Assembly: GCF_018138145.1 (NCBI RefSeq)
Contig: NZ_CP073104.1
Span: forward strand, 5,919,001 to 5,983,000
From: Pseudomonas sp. SCA2728.1_7
GTDB taxonomy: Bacteria; Pseudomonadota; Gammaproteobacteria; Pseudomonadales; Pseudomonadaceae
Reading direction: 5' to 3'
DNA: 64,000 bases
Below, in pieces: positions 56,501-64,000 of this stretch (positions within the stretch are counted from its first letter, which is position 1; each line of letters starts with the position of its first letter). The notes below the pieces were generated by a model. That model saw only the letters and a program-made list of their open reading frames with translations, had not been told where the DNA came from and did no database searches. The position numbers and the translations under genes were made by a program.

Positions 56501-58390
56501 ACCGGGCGCACACTGGTCAGCGGCAAGTATGAACCGCCGGGCGTCGAGCCGGCCTGCGTGCAAGGCGATCAGGTCCCGGCGACGAATCACTCACGCAAGT
56601 TGCTACGCAAAGTGCGCAAACTCTATCCCCGCCTGAATGTCGCGCAGGCCAGTCAATTGCTTGATGAGCTGGGCGACGATCCGCTGAGTCGGGCGACTCG
56701 GGTCAAAGCCTTGCGTCAGGATTTGAAAACCCTGCGTGACGTTCTCTTTATCTGGAGTGAGGATGGCGCCGCCCTGAAGGCGATGGGAGGGGAACTGGCC
56801 GAAGCGCGGCAAAGCCGCAAGATGGTGGCCGAGCTGATCGTAGAGGGCTTTCGGCGGTTTGACTGGGCCGAGGGTGAACAGGGCAAATCGGTCTGCGCCC
56901 TCAATCTCGATCGAATGCGCATCGGCAAGCTGCCGAGCATGCCTGCGGGATTGAGCTTTGACCATATCCAGCATTTGTCGATGAAAGACATGGCGCAGAA
57001 TGATGATGTCACGTACTTCCTCAAATCCTTCAAACAGCTTGAGTCGCTGGAACTCGACAACAATAAAATCACCCGGCTCCCCGAAGTGCTGTCGCATATG
57101 CCCAACCTCAAGCGACTGAGCCTGGAGGGCAATCAGGTAAAGCTGACCGAGCAGACATTGACGAAGCTGAACCGGCTGCGCACGCTGACGTATCTTAATC
57201 TGAACAAAAACCCGTTGGGCGCCACCCCGGATGTCAGTCAAATGAGCAACCTGCGACTGTTGTTGCTGCGCGATACGGGGATTACCGAACTGCCTGAAGG
57301 TCTGCAGAATCGCGCCCATATCGAATGGATGGATCTGAGCAAAAACAAGATCAAGGAGTTGCCCGATTGGCTGTTTCAAAAACCGCGACGGTTTACCCGG
57401 GTGCTCAACCTGGGGCTCAATCCCTTTACTGAAACCAGCCAAACGTATCTGGATAACTACCGCAATAATTACGGTACAGGAATGGGTTACACCGCAGACG
57501 ACATTGCCCGACTCCACGAGCAAACTGCGCGCTCATTATGGCTCACCAAGACGACCGGTGAGGAATGGCTGACGCAGGTGCGGATCTGGGAGGCGTTTCG
57601 CGACGATCCCCGTGCCGAAGGCTTGTTCCAGCTACTCGCGCGACTGGGCGATACCGCCGACGGGACGAAGGGCAGCGCTGACATGCAGCGACGGATCTGG
57701 GAAGTATTGAAGGCAGCAGAGGCTGATGGCCCTCTGTGCGATGAGTTGCTCGATATGGCCGCCAACCCGATCAATTGCGATGACACTGCGGCGATCAATT
57801 TCAGTCATCTTGAAGTTGCTGTTCACGTCGATCATGTCACCAAGGGAGCCGGCGGCAAGGTCACTGCCAAACCGCTGCTCGAACTCGGCCGCAGTCTGTT
57901 CCGGCTGCATCGACTGAACGCGATTGCCCACGACCATGCGGTCAAGGTCGGGAAGCTGGATGAAGTCGAGGTGAACCTGGCTTATCGCATCGGACTGGCG
58001 AAGACACTGGACCTGCCCGGCCAGCCGCAGAACATGCTGCTCGGACCGGAGAGCGGCGTGACCGCCGCTGATCTGGAAAAAGCGCAACACCGGATCGCTA
58101 CAGATGAACTCTCCCCCCAATGGCTCGAATTCATGCAGCAGCAGACGTTCTGGCGTGACTACCTGAAACGTACGTTTACGCGCCAGTTCTCGCAGATTGA
58201 AGAGTCGTTCGCGCCGCGTATGAGTGCCTTGGATGAGCAGGCGGACACACTGCCCAGTGCTGACTATCTGAGTCAGGGGCTTGCCCTCAAACTTCAAAAG
58301 GAGCAGGCGCAAGAGGCAGAGTTCAAGCGCCTGACGCAAGAGTCTATCCGCCTGATGGACCTAGGCCTGTGCGTGATGCCAGACATGTGA
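53567..58390 (+). CDS. NEL-type E3 ubiquitin ligase toxin with DUF6543 and LRR domains
   Basis: This 1607-residue toxin-like protein has a DUF6543/dermonecrotic-toxin-like N-terminal region. A hydrophobic stretch follows at about residues 408-475 (VNIVSVAGLFVPVLGQLMMGVAVG and VVENIALMGVFAGG). Leucine-rich repeats lie at about 1110-1295 (LESLELDNNKITRLPEVL, LKRLSLEGNQV, LTYLNLNKNPLG). The C-terminal NEL domain has the catalytic CxD motif at C1404 (INCDDT) and the family segment VEVNLAYRIGLAKTLDLPGQPQNM. NEL enzymes such as IpaH and SspH transfer ubiquitin to host proteins, so a eukaryotic target is expected. The secretion route is not evident, as no type III genes are nearby. The ATG at 53567 is used. 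Confidence 0.88.
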   Translation: MTAQENQQTPTQASILSTLLEATGDLDTAETLEKTLPAYLLQASATSLARLDEINRELYARQLKVSKDLIRLKPLADFCISELNAALSQKWPALYDAGVDVVSLPGVDCGCETTATDQAGIDLVKHASQTLLQAAMQNFTEDEEQADAFPDGSQVRLKSAPQGVSGLTPAAFAAFCRQLDLGQKYQEHLQQVFGLRDESGKIVATSAMTRDIAALKQSLLELDAHLAVLKGDITAAGLRMLQDLVMAEGVALTPTLRYGEEPLIMQGIQMLDSCVWGVVVFSRRSVEQHPEDGCMVYMAGEPERAVYEYPSFNAFKGYLLQQLKSADYQDYFARSLDEDDKADFFKTLAEKGDLGLVKQWPISVPLFDFMVQSHVGKLQIDARKLAVPTADIDEEMRRKRLLDFVQREVNIVSVAGLFVPVLGQLMMGVAVGQLLGEVYEGVEDWQRGDHQQALSHLLSVVENIALMGVFAGGQKVLGTLGRKLLRAHPQFFGEFTAILNHAGKARLWKPDLTPYEHSLPAGLTIDAGSKEFYQIGAKTLGNVDHRVFAGRYDIDADLWRLEHAARAHAYTPELVRHVEGGWRLPGEEPEEWGSSAYALKRIDPHLREFVDSDLDMMRRLSDTSHQTVLDTFNDNLSLPERLRDTVERVRIGRQLRNVTVELENGGTHSGQSVETLMHALPKLPGWPTDRYIEVAGEEGAVEATYPANSTIDETLGVVVTRDQLSRGQLLQTVIDGLYQNEVDALLGGKFAKSTEESALAKKLGAALRSDYRAVFERLYQRYDESQADELLNLRKVFADIPARYGQRLIDRAPSVERQHLRTTARVPLRLGQRARAAAAKVRLDRGLTGFHWPRLANADTDKLAIQLLPRLGGWNKKLRLEVRDKTLSGSVLEAIGDASATSGDTCYLVKSADGYEAFDGDKKSLGKVASGPDALYTAILKALPSRQREASGLIEAGQPSRQRLRRKLLDAGFEEREATGRTLVSGKYEPPGVEPACVQGDQVPATNHSRKLLRKVRKLYPRLNVAQASQLLDELGDDPLSRATRVKALRQDLKTLRDVLFIWSEDGAALKAMGGELAEARQSRKMVAELIVEGFRRFDWAEGEQGKSVCALNLDRMRIGKLPSMPAGLSFDHIQHLSMKDMAQNDDVTYFLKSFKQLESLELDNNKITRLPEVLSHMPNLKRLSLEGNQVKLTEQTLTKLNRLRTLTYLNLNKNPLGATPDVSQMSNLRLLLLRDTGITELPEGLQNRAHIEWMDLSKNKIKELPDWLFQKPRRFTRVLNLGLNPFTETSQTYLDNYRNNYGTGMGYTADDIARLHEQTARSLWLTKTTGEEWLTQVRIWEAFRDDPRAEGLFQLLARLGDTADGTKGSADMQRRIWEVLKAAEADGPLCDELLDMAANPINCDDTAAINFSHLEVAVHVDHVTKGAGGKVTAKPLLELGRSLFRLHRLNAIAHDHAVKVGKLDEVEVNLAYRIGLAKTLDLPGQPQNMLLGPESGVTAADLEKAQHRIATDELSPQWLEFMQQQTFWRDYLKRTFTRQFSQIEESFAPRMSALDEQADTLPSADYLSQGLALKLQKEQAQEAEFKRLTQESIRLMDLGLCVMPDM

Positions 58391-58393
58391 GTT

Positions 58394-60373
58394 TCACTTG
58401 CCGCGAATCAACTGCCGCAGGGCGAAGCGGTTAGGGTGACAGGCTTCGGCGACACTGCGTGGCAGCGGTAGCGGCTCGTTGTCCAGCCACGCGGCGAGCA
58501 GTTCGCCGGACAATGGCGCGGTGATCAGTCCGCGCGAGCCGTGGCCGCTGTTGATGTATAAGCCGTCCAGCCAAGGGCAGGCAATGTCCGGCACCTGACG
58601 GGCATCCTTGCTCAGGGCGGCATAGGCCTCGAGGAACGCTTCGCGGTCGGCGAGCGGGCCGACAATCGGCAAATAGTCAGGGCTGGTGCAGCGAAAGGCT
58701 GCGCGGCCCTGCAGATCTTCGACCGGCTGTTCGCTGACGTGCAGACGCGCGACGAGGTCGGTGGAAATCTCTTCGAGCATCGCCAGATTGCCTTGGTGTT
58801 CGGCGGTGGTCGGCGTCAGGTCATTGCTGTTGAAATCGAAACTGGCGCCCAGGGTGTGTTCGCCCAGGCGAGCAGGGGCGACGTAGCCTTCGGCGCAAAC
58901 CACAGTGCTCAGCGCTTGGCTTTGTGTTGTTTCGACGAGACGAGTGATCTGCCCGCGAATGCGTTTGAGCGGCAGTTCGGCACTCTGCGCAAAGCGTTTG
59001 ATCTCGGCAGCGCCGGCCAGCACCACGACCGGCGCGCTGGCGAGCAAACGCTCACCGTCCAGCGCCTGCCACTGATCATCGACCTTGCGCAGTTGCAGCG
59101 CTTGGCAATGGCTGAGCAGTTCGATGTTCGGCTGCGCCGCTTGTGCCTGACACAGCGCCGGCGGATGCACCCAGCCAGCTTCGGGATAGTACAAACCGCC
59201 ATGGCTCACGCCGACCCCGGCGCGGACTTGCGCCTCGGGCTGATCCAGCCACTGCAACAGATCTTCGGGAAAGGCTTGCGCCAATTGCGCGTGGCGCTCG
59301 GCTTCCTTGGCATTGAACGCCAGTTGCAGCACGCCGCAATCGTCCCAATCGCTGCCGCGTTGCAGGGTTTCCAGCAGGCGCCGGGTGTAACCGAAACCGC
59401 TGACGATCAGTTGCGACAACGCCGTGCCGTGGGCAGACAACTTCAGGTACAGCACACCTTGTGGATTACCGGAAGCTTCTTGCGCCACGGCTGCATGGCG
59501 TTCCAGCAACGTGACCTGCCAGCCGCGTGCGGCCAGACTGGACGCCGTGGCACATCCGGCCAGACCGGCGCCGATCACCAGCGCACGCCGCTCACCGACA
59601 GTCGGGGCAGGGCGCGCGAACCACGGCTTGTCCGGCACTGGCGGCGCAACTTCCGCTGGCCAGCCGAGAAACTCGCCACGGAGGATTTCCCACTTGTGGC
59701 CGATGCCCGGCGTGCGCTTCATTTTGAATCCGGCGGCATTCAGCAAACGCCTTACCCAACCGGTGCTGGTGAAGGTGCTGATGGTCGAACCGGGCGCTGC
59801 CAGTCGCGCCAGTTCGACGAACAGTTCGGCGGTCCACATGTCCGGGTTTTTCGCCGGGGCGAAACCGTCGAGAAACCATGCATCGATCTGCGCGTCGAGC
59901 TGCGGCAGCTGCTCCAGTGCATCGCCGATCAACAGCGTCAGCGTCACGCGGCCGTTGGCCAACGTGATGCGCTGAAAACCCTGATGGATCGCCACGTAGT
60001 GCGTCAGCAACTGATCGGCCAACGGCTTGAGTTCCGGCCACAAGGCCAGGGCCCGGTGCAAATCGGCAGGGCTGAGCGGGTACTTTTCGACGCTGACGAA
60101 ATGCAACCGCGCACCGGCCACCGCATGCTGCTCGAACAACTGCCAGGCGCAGAGAAAATTCAGTCCGGTGCCAAAACCGGTTTCACCGATGACCAGCCGC
60201 CCATCCGCCGGCAGCGCGGCAAAACGTTCGGCCAAACGGTTCTGTTCGAGGAACACGTAACGGGTTTCATCCAGACCTGATTTGTCGGAAAAATACACGT
60301 CGTCGAACACCCGCGAACGCGGGCGTCCCTGGTCATCCCAGTCGAGTTGGGCGTGGGGCAATACAGGTTTCAT
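58394..60373 (-). CDS. mnmC: Bifunctional tRNA mnm5U34 synthesis enzyme MnmC
   Basis: This 659-residue fusion carries out the last steps of 5-methylaminomethyl-2-thiouridine at tRNA position 34. The N-terminal MnmD SAM-dependent methyltransferase contains IGETGFGTGLNFLCAW near residue 62 and DAWFLDGFAPAKNPDMW near residue 165. The C-terminal FAD domain, which removes the carboxymethyl group, contains RALVIGAGLAGCATASSLAARGW (read as two segments) near residue 265 and FRCTSPDYLPIVG. Length and order are normal. It converges with the NEL gene, the stops being 3 nt apart. Confidence 0.95.
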   Translation of the reverse strand: MKPVLPHAQLDWDDQGRPRSRVFDDVYFSDKSGLDETRYVFLEQNRLAERFAALPADGRLVIGETGFGTGLNFLCAWQLFEQHAVAGARLHFVSVEKYPLSPADLHRALALWPELKPLADQLLTHYVAIHQGFQRITLANGRVTLTLLIGDALEQLPQLDAQIDAWFLDGFAPAKNPDMWTAELFVELARLAAPGSTISTFTSTGWVRRLLNAAGFKMKRTPGIGHKWEILRGEFLGWPAEVAPPVPDKPWFARPAPTVGERRALVIGAGLAGCATASSLAARGWQVTLLERHAAVAQEASGNPQGVLYLKLSAHGTALSQLIVSGFGYTRRLLETLQRGSDWDDCGVLQLAFNAKEAERHAQLAQAFPEDLLQWLDQPEAQVRAGVGVSHGGLYYPEAGWVHPPALCQAQAAQPNIELLSHCQALQLRKVDDQWQALDGERLLASAPVVVLAGAAEIKRFAQSAELPLKRIRGQITRLVETTQSQALSTVVCAEGYVAPARLGEHTLGASFDFNSNDLTPTTAEHQGNLAMLEEISTDLVARLHVSEQPVEDLQGRAAFRCTSPDYLPIVGPLADREAFLEAYAALSKDARQVPDIACPWLDGLYINSGHGSRGLITAPLSGELLAAWLDNEPLPLPRSVAEACHPNRFALRQLIRGK

Positions 60374-60545
60374 GGCAGGCTCGGCAACGACAAGGCGGCC
60401 ATTCTAGCCGATCGCGCAGGGGCTGCTTGATCCATGGCAAGGCTTGCGGTCACTGACTCACGGACAATCCGCCACCTGCGGGAATTTCTGCGCCGCTGCT
60501 ATGCCCAATCCGCTAGTCTTGCTGAATCCTGGAAGGAGCCGTCCC

Positions 60546-62060
60546 ATGTTTGAATCCGCTGAAATCGGTCACGCCATCGACAAAGACACCTTTGATGCGG
60601 CCGTCCCGGCATTGCGTGAAGCCTTGCTCGAAGCCCAGTTCGAATTGCAGCAGCAGAAGCGTTTCCCGGTGATCATCCTGATCAACGGTATCGAGGGTGC
60701 GGGCAAGGGCGAGACGGTCAAGTTGCTCAACGAGTGGATGGACCCGCGCCTGATCGAAGTGCGCACTTTCGATCAGCAGACAGATGAAGAGTTGTCGCGG
60801 CCACCGGCGTGGCGCTACTGGCGGATGCTCCCGGCCAAGGGGCGTATGGGGATCTTCTTCGGTAACTGGTACAGCCAGATGCTCCAGGGACGGGTGCATG
60901 GCTTGTTCAAGGACCCGCGTCTGGATCAGGCAATCGCCGGTGCCGAGCGTTTGGAAAAGATGCTCTGCGATGAAGGCGCGCTGATCTTCAAGTTCTGGTT
61001 TCATCTCTCGAAGAAACAGATGAAGGCCCGGCTCAAAGCACTGGCCGATGATCCGCTGCACAGCTGGCGCATCAGCCCGCTGGACTGGCAGCAATCGGAA
61101 ACCTACGACAAGTTCGTCAAATACGGCGAGCGCGTGCTGCGCCGTACCAGCCGTGATTACGCGCCGTGGCATGTGATCGAAGGCGCCGACGCCAACTACC
61201 GCAGCCTGGCGGTCGGCAAGATTCTCCTCGAAGGTTTGCAGAATGCGCTGAAGCGTGCGGACGTGCATCCGCACGATGTCAGCGCCGCGCCGTTGGGCAT
61301 GCCGGTCGATCAGTTGAACCTGCTCGACAGTCTCGACCTGACCCAGCGCCTTGAGAAGAAAGACTACGAAGAGCAACTGATCACCGAGCAGGCGCGCTTG
61401 TCCGGATTGATGCGCGACAAACGCATGCGCCGCCACGCGCTGGTCGCGGTGTTCGAAGGCAATGACGCGGCGGGCAAGGGCGGGGCGATCCGTCGGGTCG
61501 CGGCGGCGCTCGATCCACGTCAATACAACATCGTGCCGATTGCCGCGCCGACTGAAGAGGAGCGGGCGCAGCCGTACTTGTGGCGTTTCTGGCGGCACAT
61601 TCCGGCGCGCGGCAAGTTCACCGTGTTCGACCGCTCCTGGTACGGCCGGGTGTTGGTCGAGCGGGTGGAAGGCTTCTGTACGCCGGCCGACTGGCTGCGT
61701 GCCTATGGCGAGATCAACGATTTTGAAGAGCAACTGGCTGACGCTGGAGTCATCGTGGTCAAGTTCTGGCTGGCTATCGACAAGGACACACAGATGGAGC
61801 GTTTCCAGGCGCGCGAGGAGATCCCGTTCAAGCGCTTCAAGATCACCGAAGACGACTGGCGCAATCGCGACAAGTGGGATGATTACCGCGCCGCCGTCGG
61901 CGATATGGTCGATCGCACCAGCTCCGAGATCGCGCCGTGGACATTGGTTGAAGCCAATGACAAGCGCTGGGCGCGGGTTAAAGTGCTGCGTACGATCAAC
62001 CGTGCCCTGGAAGAAGCCTTCGAGAAATCCGACAAGCACGCGAAGAAACACAAGGACTGA
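60546..62060 (+). CDS. pap: Polyphosphate:AMP phosphotransferase
   Basis: This 504-residue enzyme has two fused PPK2 domains and transfers phosphate from polyphosphate to AMP to form ADP. Each half has its Walker A: INGIEGAGKGETVKLLNEWM near residue 43 and FEGNDAAGKGGAIRRVAAAL near residue 303. In double-domain PPK2 enzymes the C-terminal half is the active one. The ATG at 60546 follows GGAAGGAG; the longer frame from 60444 lacks support. It matches the PA3455 locus as I recall it, near the NAGGN genes. Confidence 0.93.
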   Translation: MFESAEIGHAIDKDTFDAAVPALREALLEAQFELQQQKRFPVIILINGIEGAGKGETVKLLNEWMDPRLIEVRTFDQQTDEELSRPPAWRYWRMLPAKGRMGIFFGNWYSQMLQGRVHGLFKDPRLDQAIAGAERLEKMLCDEGALIFKFWFHLSKKQMKARLKALADDPLHSWRISPLDWQQSETYDKFVKYGERVLRRTSRDYAPWHVIEGADANYRSLAVGKILLEGLQNALKRADVHPHDVSAAPLGMPVDQLNLLDSLDLTQRLEKKDYEEQLITEQARLSGLMRDKRMRRHALVAVFEGNDAAGKGGAIRRVAAALDPRQYNIVPIAAPTEEERAQPYLWRFWRHIPARGKFTVFDRSWYGRVLVERVEGFCTPADWLRAYGEINDFEEQLADAGVIVVKFWLAIDKDTQMERFQAREEIPFKRFKITEDDWRNRDKWDDYRAAVGDMVDRTSSEIAPWTLVEANDKRWARVKVLRTINRALEEAFEKSDKHAKKHKD

Positions 62061-62162
62061 GGCGATAGACGCGCATACGCGGGGTGAATGATTGTCGCGG
62101 TGGTTGATGCGGTGGACTTATGCTCGGTCCACTCTCAACTGACCACAACAATGAGGTATGCC

Positions 62163-63347
62163 ATGCGTGAAGTGGTGATCGTCGACAGCGTGCGGACTGG
62201 CCTGGCCAAATCCTTTCGCGGCAAGTTCAACCAGACCCGTCCCGATGACATGGCGGCTCATTGCGTCAACGCGCTGCTTGAACGCAATGACATCGACCCG
62301 GCCAGCGTCGAGGATTGCATTGTCGGCGCCGGCTCCAACGAAGGCGCGCAGGGTTACAACATCGGCCGCAATGTGGCGGTGCTGTCGCGTCTGGGCACCG
62401 GCACCGCCGGCATGACCCTCAACCGTTTCTGTTCATCGGGCTTGCAGGCGATTGCGATTGCTGCCAACCAGATCGCTTCGGGTTGCAGCGACATCATCGT
62501 GGCCGGCGGCGTTGAGTCGATCAGTCTGACGATGAAGAGCGTCAACACCGATCACCTGATCAACCCTGTGCTCAAGCAGCAGTCGCCGGGTATTTATTAC
62601 ACGATGGGCCAGACCGCCGAAGTGGTCGCGCGACGTTATGGCGTCAGTCGTGAAGCGCAGGATCGTTACTCCCTGCAAAGTCAGATTCGCACTGCGGCGG
62701 CGCAGGCCGCCGGGCTGTTCAACGATGAAATCGTACCGATGGCGGTGAAGTATCGCGTCGAGGACAAGAACAGCGGTGAAGTGCAGATTCTCGACGGCGT
62801 GGTGGATCGCGACGACTGCAACCGCCCGGACACCACCTATGAAAGTCTCGCAGGACTAAAACCGGTATTCGCCGAGGACGGTTCGGTAACGGCGGGCAAC
62901 TCGTCGCAACTGTCCGACGGTGCGTCGATGACACTGGTGATGAGCCTGGAGAAAGCCTTGCAACTGGGGCTCAAGCCGAAAGCGTTTTTCCGTGGTTTCA
63001 CCGTGGCCGGTTGCGAACCGGACGAGATGGGCATCGGCCCGGTGTTCTCGGTGCCGAAGCTGCTCAAGGCCAAGGGTTTGCAGGTGGCGGATATCGACTT
63101 GTGGGAGCTGAACGAGGCGTTTGCTTCGCAGTGCCTGTACAGCCGTGATCGGCTGGAGATCGACAACGATAAGTACAACGTCAATGGCGGCTCGATTTCC
63201 ATTGGGCACCCGTTCGGCATGACCGGGTCGCGGCAGGTCGGGCATCTGGTGCGGGAGTTGCAGCGGCGTAATTTGCGTTATGGGATCGTAACGATGTGTG
63301 TGGGCGGCGGGATGGGCGCGACCGGGTTGTTTGAAGCGGTGCGGTAA
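62163..63347 (+). CDS. Thiolase family acetyl-CoA C-acyltransferase
   Basis: This 394-residue thiolase condenses or cleaves acyl-CoA chains. Catalytic residues are intact: Cys90 in NRFCSSGLQAIAIA, the His of ISIGHPFGMTGSRQ near residue 348, and the C-terminal Cys in MCVGGGMGATGLFE. The sequence resembles FadI-like or acetyl-CoA acetyltransferases; the direction cannot be decided. The ATG at 62163 gives MREVVIVDSVRTGLAKSF, a standard start. It is 102 nt after pap, as in PAO1 (PA3454). Confidence 0.93.
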   Translation: MREVVIVDSVRTGLAKSFRGKFNQTRPDDMAAHCVNALLERNDIDPASVEDCIVGAGSNEGAQGYNIGRNVAVLSRLGTGTAGMTLNRFCSSGLQAIAIAANQIASGCSDIIVAGGVESISLTMKSVNTDHLINPVLKQQSPGIYYTMGQTAEVVARRYGVSREAQDRYSLQSQIRTAAAQAAGLFNDEIVPMAVKYRVEDKNSGEVQILDGVVDRDDCNRPDTTYESLAGLKPVFAEDGSVTAGNSSQLSDGASMTLVMSLEKALQLGLKPKAFFRGFTVAGCEPDEMGIGPVFSVPKLLKAKGLQVADIDLWELNEAFASQCLYSRDRLEIDNDKYNVNGGSISIGHPFGMTGSRQVGHLVRELQRRNLRYGIVTMCVGGGMGATGLFEAVR

Positions 63348-63380
63348 GGCAGGAAGAGTTTTGTAGATGGGTGGATTGCT

Positions 63381-63445
63381 ATCGCGAGCAGGCTCACTCC
63401 TACAGTTGGAATGCGTTCCACTGTAGGAGTGAGCCTGCTCGCGAT
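63381..63445. repeat. REPIN, AGGAGTGAGCC subtype
   Basis: Inverted arms (ATCGCGAGCAGGCTCACTCC at left, complement at right) lie around 19 nt of centre, between convergent genes. Confidence 0.9.
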
Positions 63446-63449
63446 GGCA

Positions 63450-63653
63450 TCAGTTGGGTGTCCGGTTGGAATCCAGAAGCTGCATCCGCGCGATATAAGC
63501 CTTTATTTCCTGCTCAGCCTTCTCGGCACTCTCAAACGGCCCTTCAAGGGTATTCTCCCGAGTGCTGAAAAACAGTTCGCCATTGACCCGGCACACCCGG
63601 TCGCTGCGAAAATGCATTTCGGGGGCGCTGTCGCGGGCGCGCATTCCTAACAT
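63450..63653 (-). CDS. DUF6316 family small protein
   Basis: This 67-residue soluble protein reads MLGMRARDSAPEMHFRSDRV then CRVNGELFFSTRENTLEGPF and a helical tail ESAEKAEQEIKAYIARM. The pattern of a basic start, WFF/LFF-STRE segment and helical end matches a small pseudomonad family annotated DUF6316. Function is unknown. A GGAGACCGCTC leader precedes the ATG. Confidence 0.78.
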   Translation of the reverse strand: MLGMRARDSAPEMHFRSDRVCRVNGELFFSTRENTLEGPFESAEKAEQEIKAYIARMQLLDSNRTPN

Positions 63654-63863
63654 GAGCGGTCTCCTTGGTTGATGTGCTGGAAGGGATCCAATGAGCTTAT
63701 GCCTGAAGCACTTGGCTCGCCCGGCCAGCCGATCAACGGCGGCGCGTCAATTTAATGCTGCGACCTGCACAGTTTCATTCGCGTCCTGGCCTTAACTGTC
63801 CCTGTGTGCCGATTCAGGGCGCGCCTAGAATGAGCGCACTTGTCAGCAGGCTTTGGGGTTTAC

Positions 63864-64000
63864 ATGCACATTTCATCCGGTCGCTGGGTCTACGGTCTGT
63901 TCCTGGCGCTGCTGACCGCGTTTCTGTGGGGCATCCTGCCGATCAAACTCAAACAGGTCTTGCTGGTGATGGACCCGATCACGGTGACCTGGTTTCGCCT
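63864..64000 (+). CDS. DMT (EamA) family transporter, 3'-truncated
   Basis: Only the first 45 residues are in the window. MHISSGRWVYGLFLALLTAFLWGILPIKLKQVLLVMDPITVTWFR (read as segments) gives a first hydrophobic helix with AFLWGILPI, followed by the VTWFR start of helix 2. Those are hallmarks of EamA-type drug/metabolite transporters. Substrate and length are unknown because the gene runs past the right edge. Confidence 0.8.
   Translation, partial: MHISSGRWVYGLFLALLTAFLWGILPIKLKQVLLVMDPITVTWFR

Overview
The window is chromosomal DNA of a Pseudomonas of the P. fluorescens complex. The evidence is the mltG-tmk-holB-pilZ-tatD order, an RgsA-like sRNA beside it, the N-acetylglutaminylglutamine amide (NAGGN) genes near pap and a thiolase (both orders as I remember them from P. 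aeruginosa PAO1), uniformly high third-position GC, and many REP/REPIN palindromes built on GAGCCTGCTCGCGA. No rRNA, tRNA, CRISPR array, transposase or prophage is visible.

Layout. 1-5.8 kb: conserved core block (mltG, tmk, holB, pilZ, TatD-family nuclease), the RgsA-like sRNA on the minus strand, a TetR regulator and a MoaA-like radical SAM protein. 5.9-7.1 kb: DUF4823 lipoprotein and DUF1285 protein. 7.3-13.9 kb: pentose/hexose uptake and oxidation, with a GntR regulator, a frameshifted SMP-30 lactonase, an SDR sugar dehydrogenase and the AraFGH ABC transporter. 13.9-14.4 kb: a block of palindromic tandem repeats. 14.5-18.8 kb: a compact operon of GntR/UTRA regulator, ADP-ribosylglycohydrolase, NCS1 permease and PfkB kinase, which looks like a nucleoside or ribosyl-compound salvage system of unknown substrate. 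19-22.4 kb: small unknown proteins, an MFS transporter, an HD hydrolase and an acetyltransferase. 22.5-24.9 kb: an AT-richer type VI secretion cargo island (unknown protein, PAAR tip, GHSLGG lipase, lipoprotein immunity candidate). 25-30.2 kb: D-galactonate catabolism (dgoK, dgoA, dgoD, an MFS transporter, an IclR regulator). 30.2-32.4 kb: a frameshifted alcohol dehydrogenase and a divergent AraC regulator. 32.5-36.5 kb: ETF-ubiquinone oxidoreductase divergent from etfBA, with a PsrA-type box between. 36.5-46.5 kb: mixed genes including an OmpA-family lipoprotein, a MocR regulator, an alkaline-phosphatase-fold membrane enzyme, an SDR, YnfA, a divergent CsrA and YheU. 46.7-51.6 kb: the NAGGN osmoprotectant operon. 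51.7-58.4 kb: a 515-residue DUF6543-type protein divergent from a 1607-residue toxin-like protein with leucine-rich repeats and a NEL E3 ubiquitin ligase domain. 58.4-64 kb: mnmC, pap, a thiolase, a DUF6316 protein and the start of a DMT transporter.

How genes work together. The SDR-araFGH and dgoKAD operons lie 15 kb apart but start from almost identical promoters with the same ATCCCA-N5-TGGGAT dyad. This suggests one regulon that imports an aldose (L-arabinose and/or D-galactose), oxidises it to the lactone and acid, and degrades galactonate by the De Ley-Doudoroff route. The GntR promoter and the araF promoter share an exact 14-bp site in opposite orientation. The SDR leader carries a 54-codon ORF and a terminator-like hairpin and resembles the 5' end of dgoK. 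The strongest candidates for less-described biology are the ADP-ribosylglycohydrolase/NCS1/PfkB operon, the PAAR-lipase-immunity module, the NEL toxin with its divergent partner, and the two-site sugar regulon.
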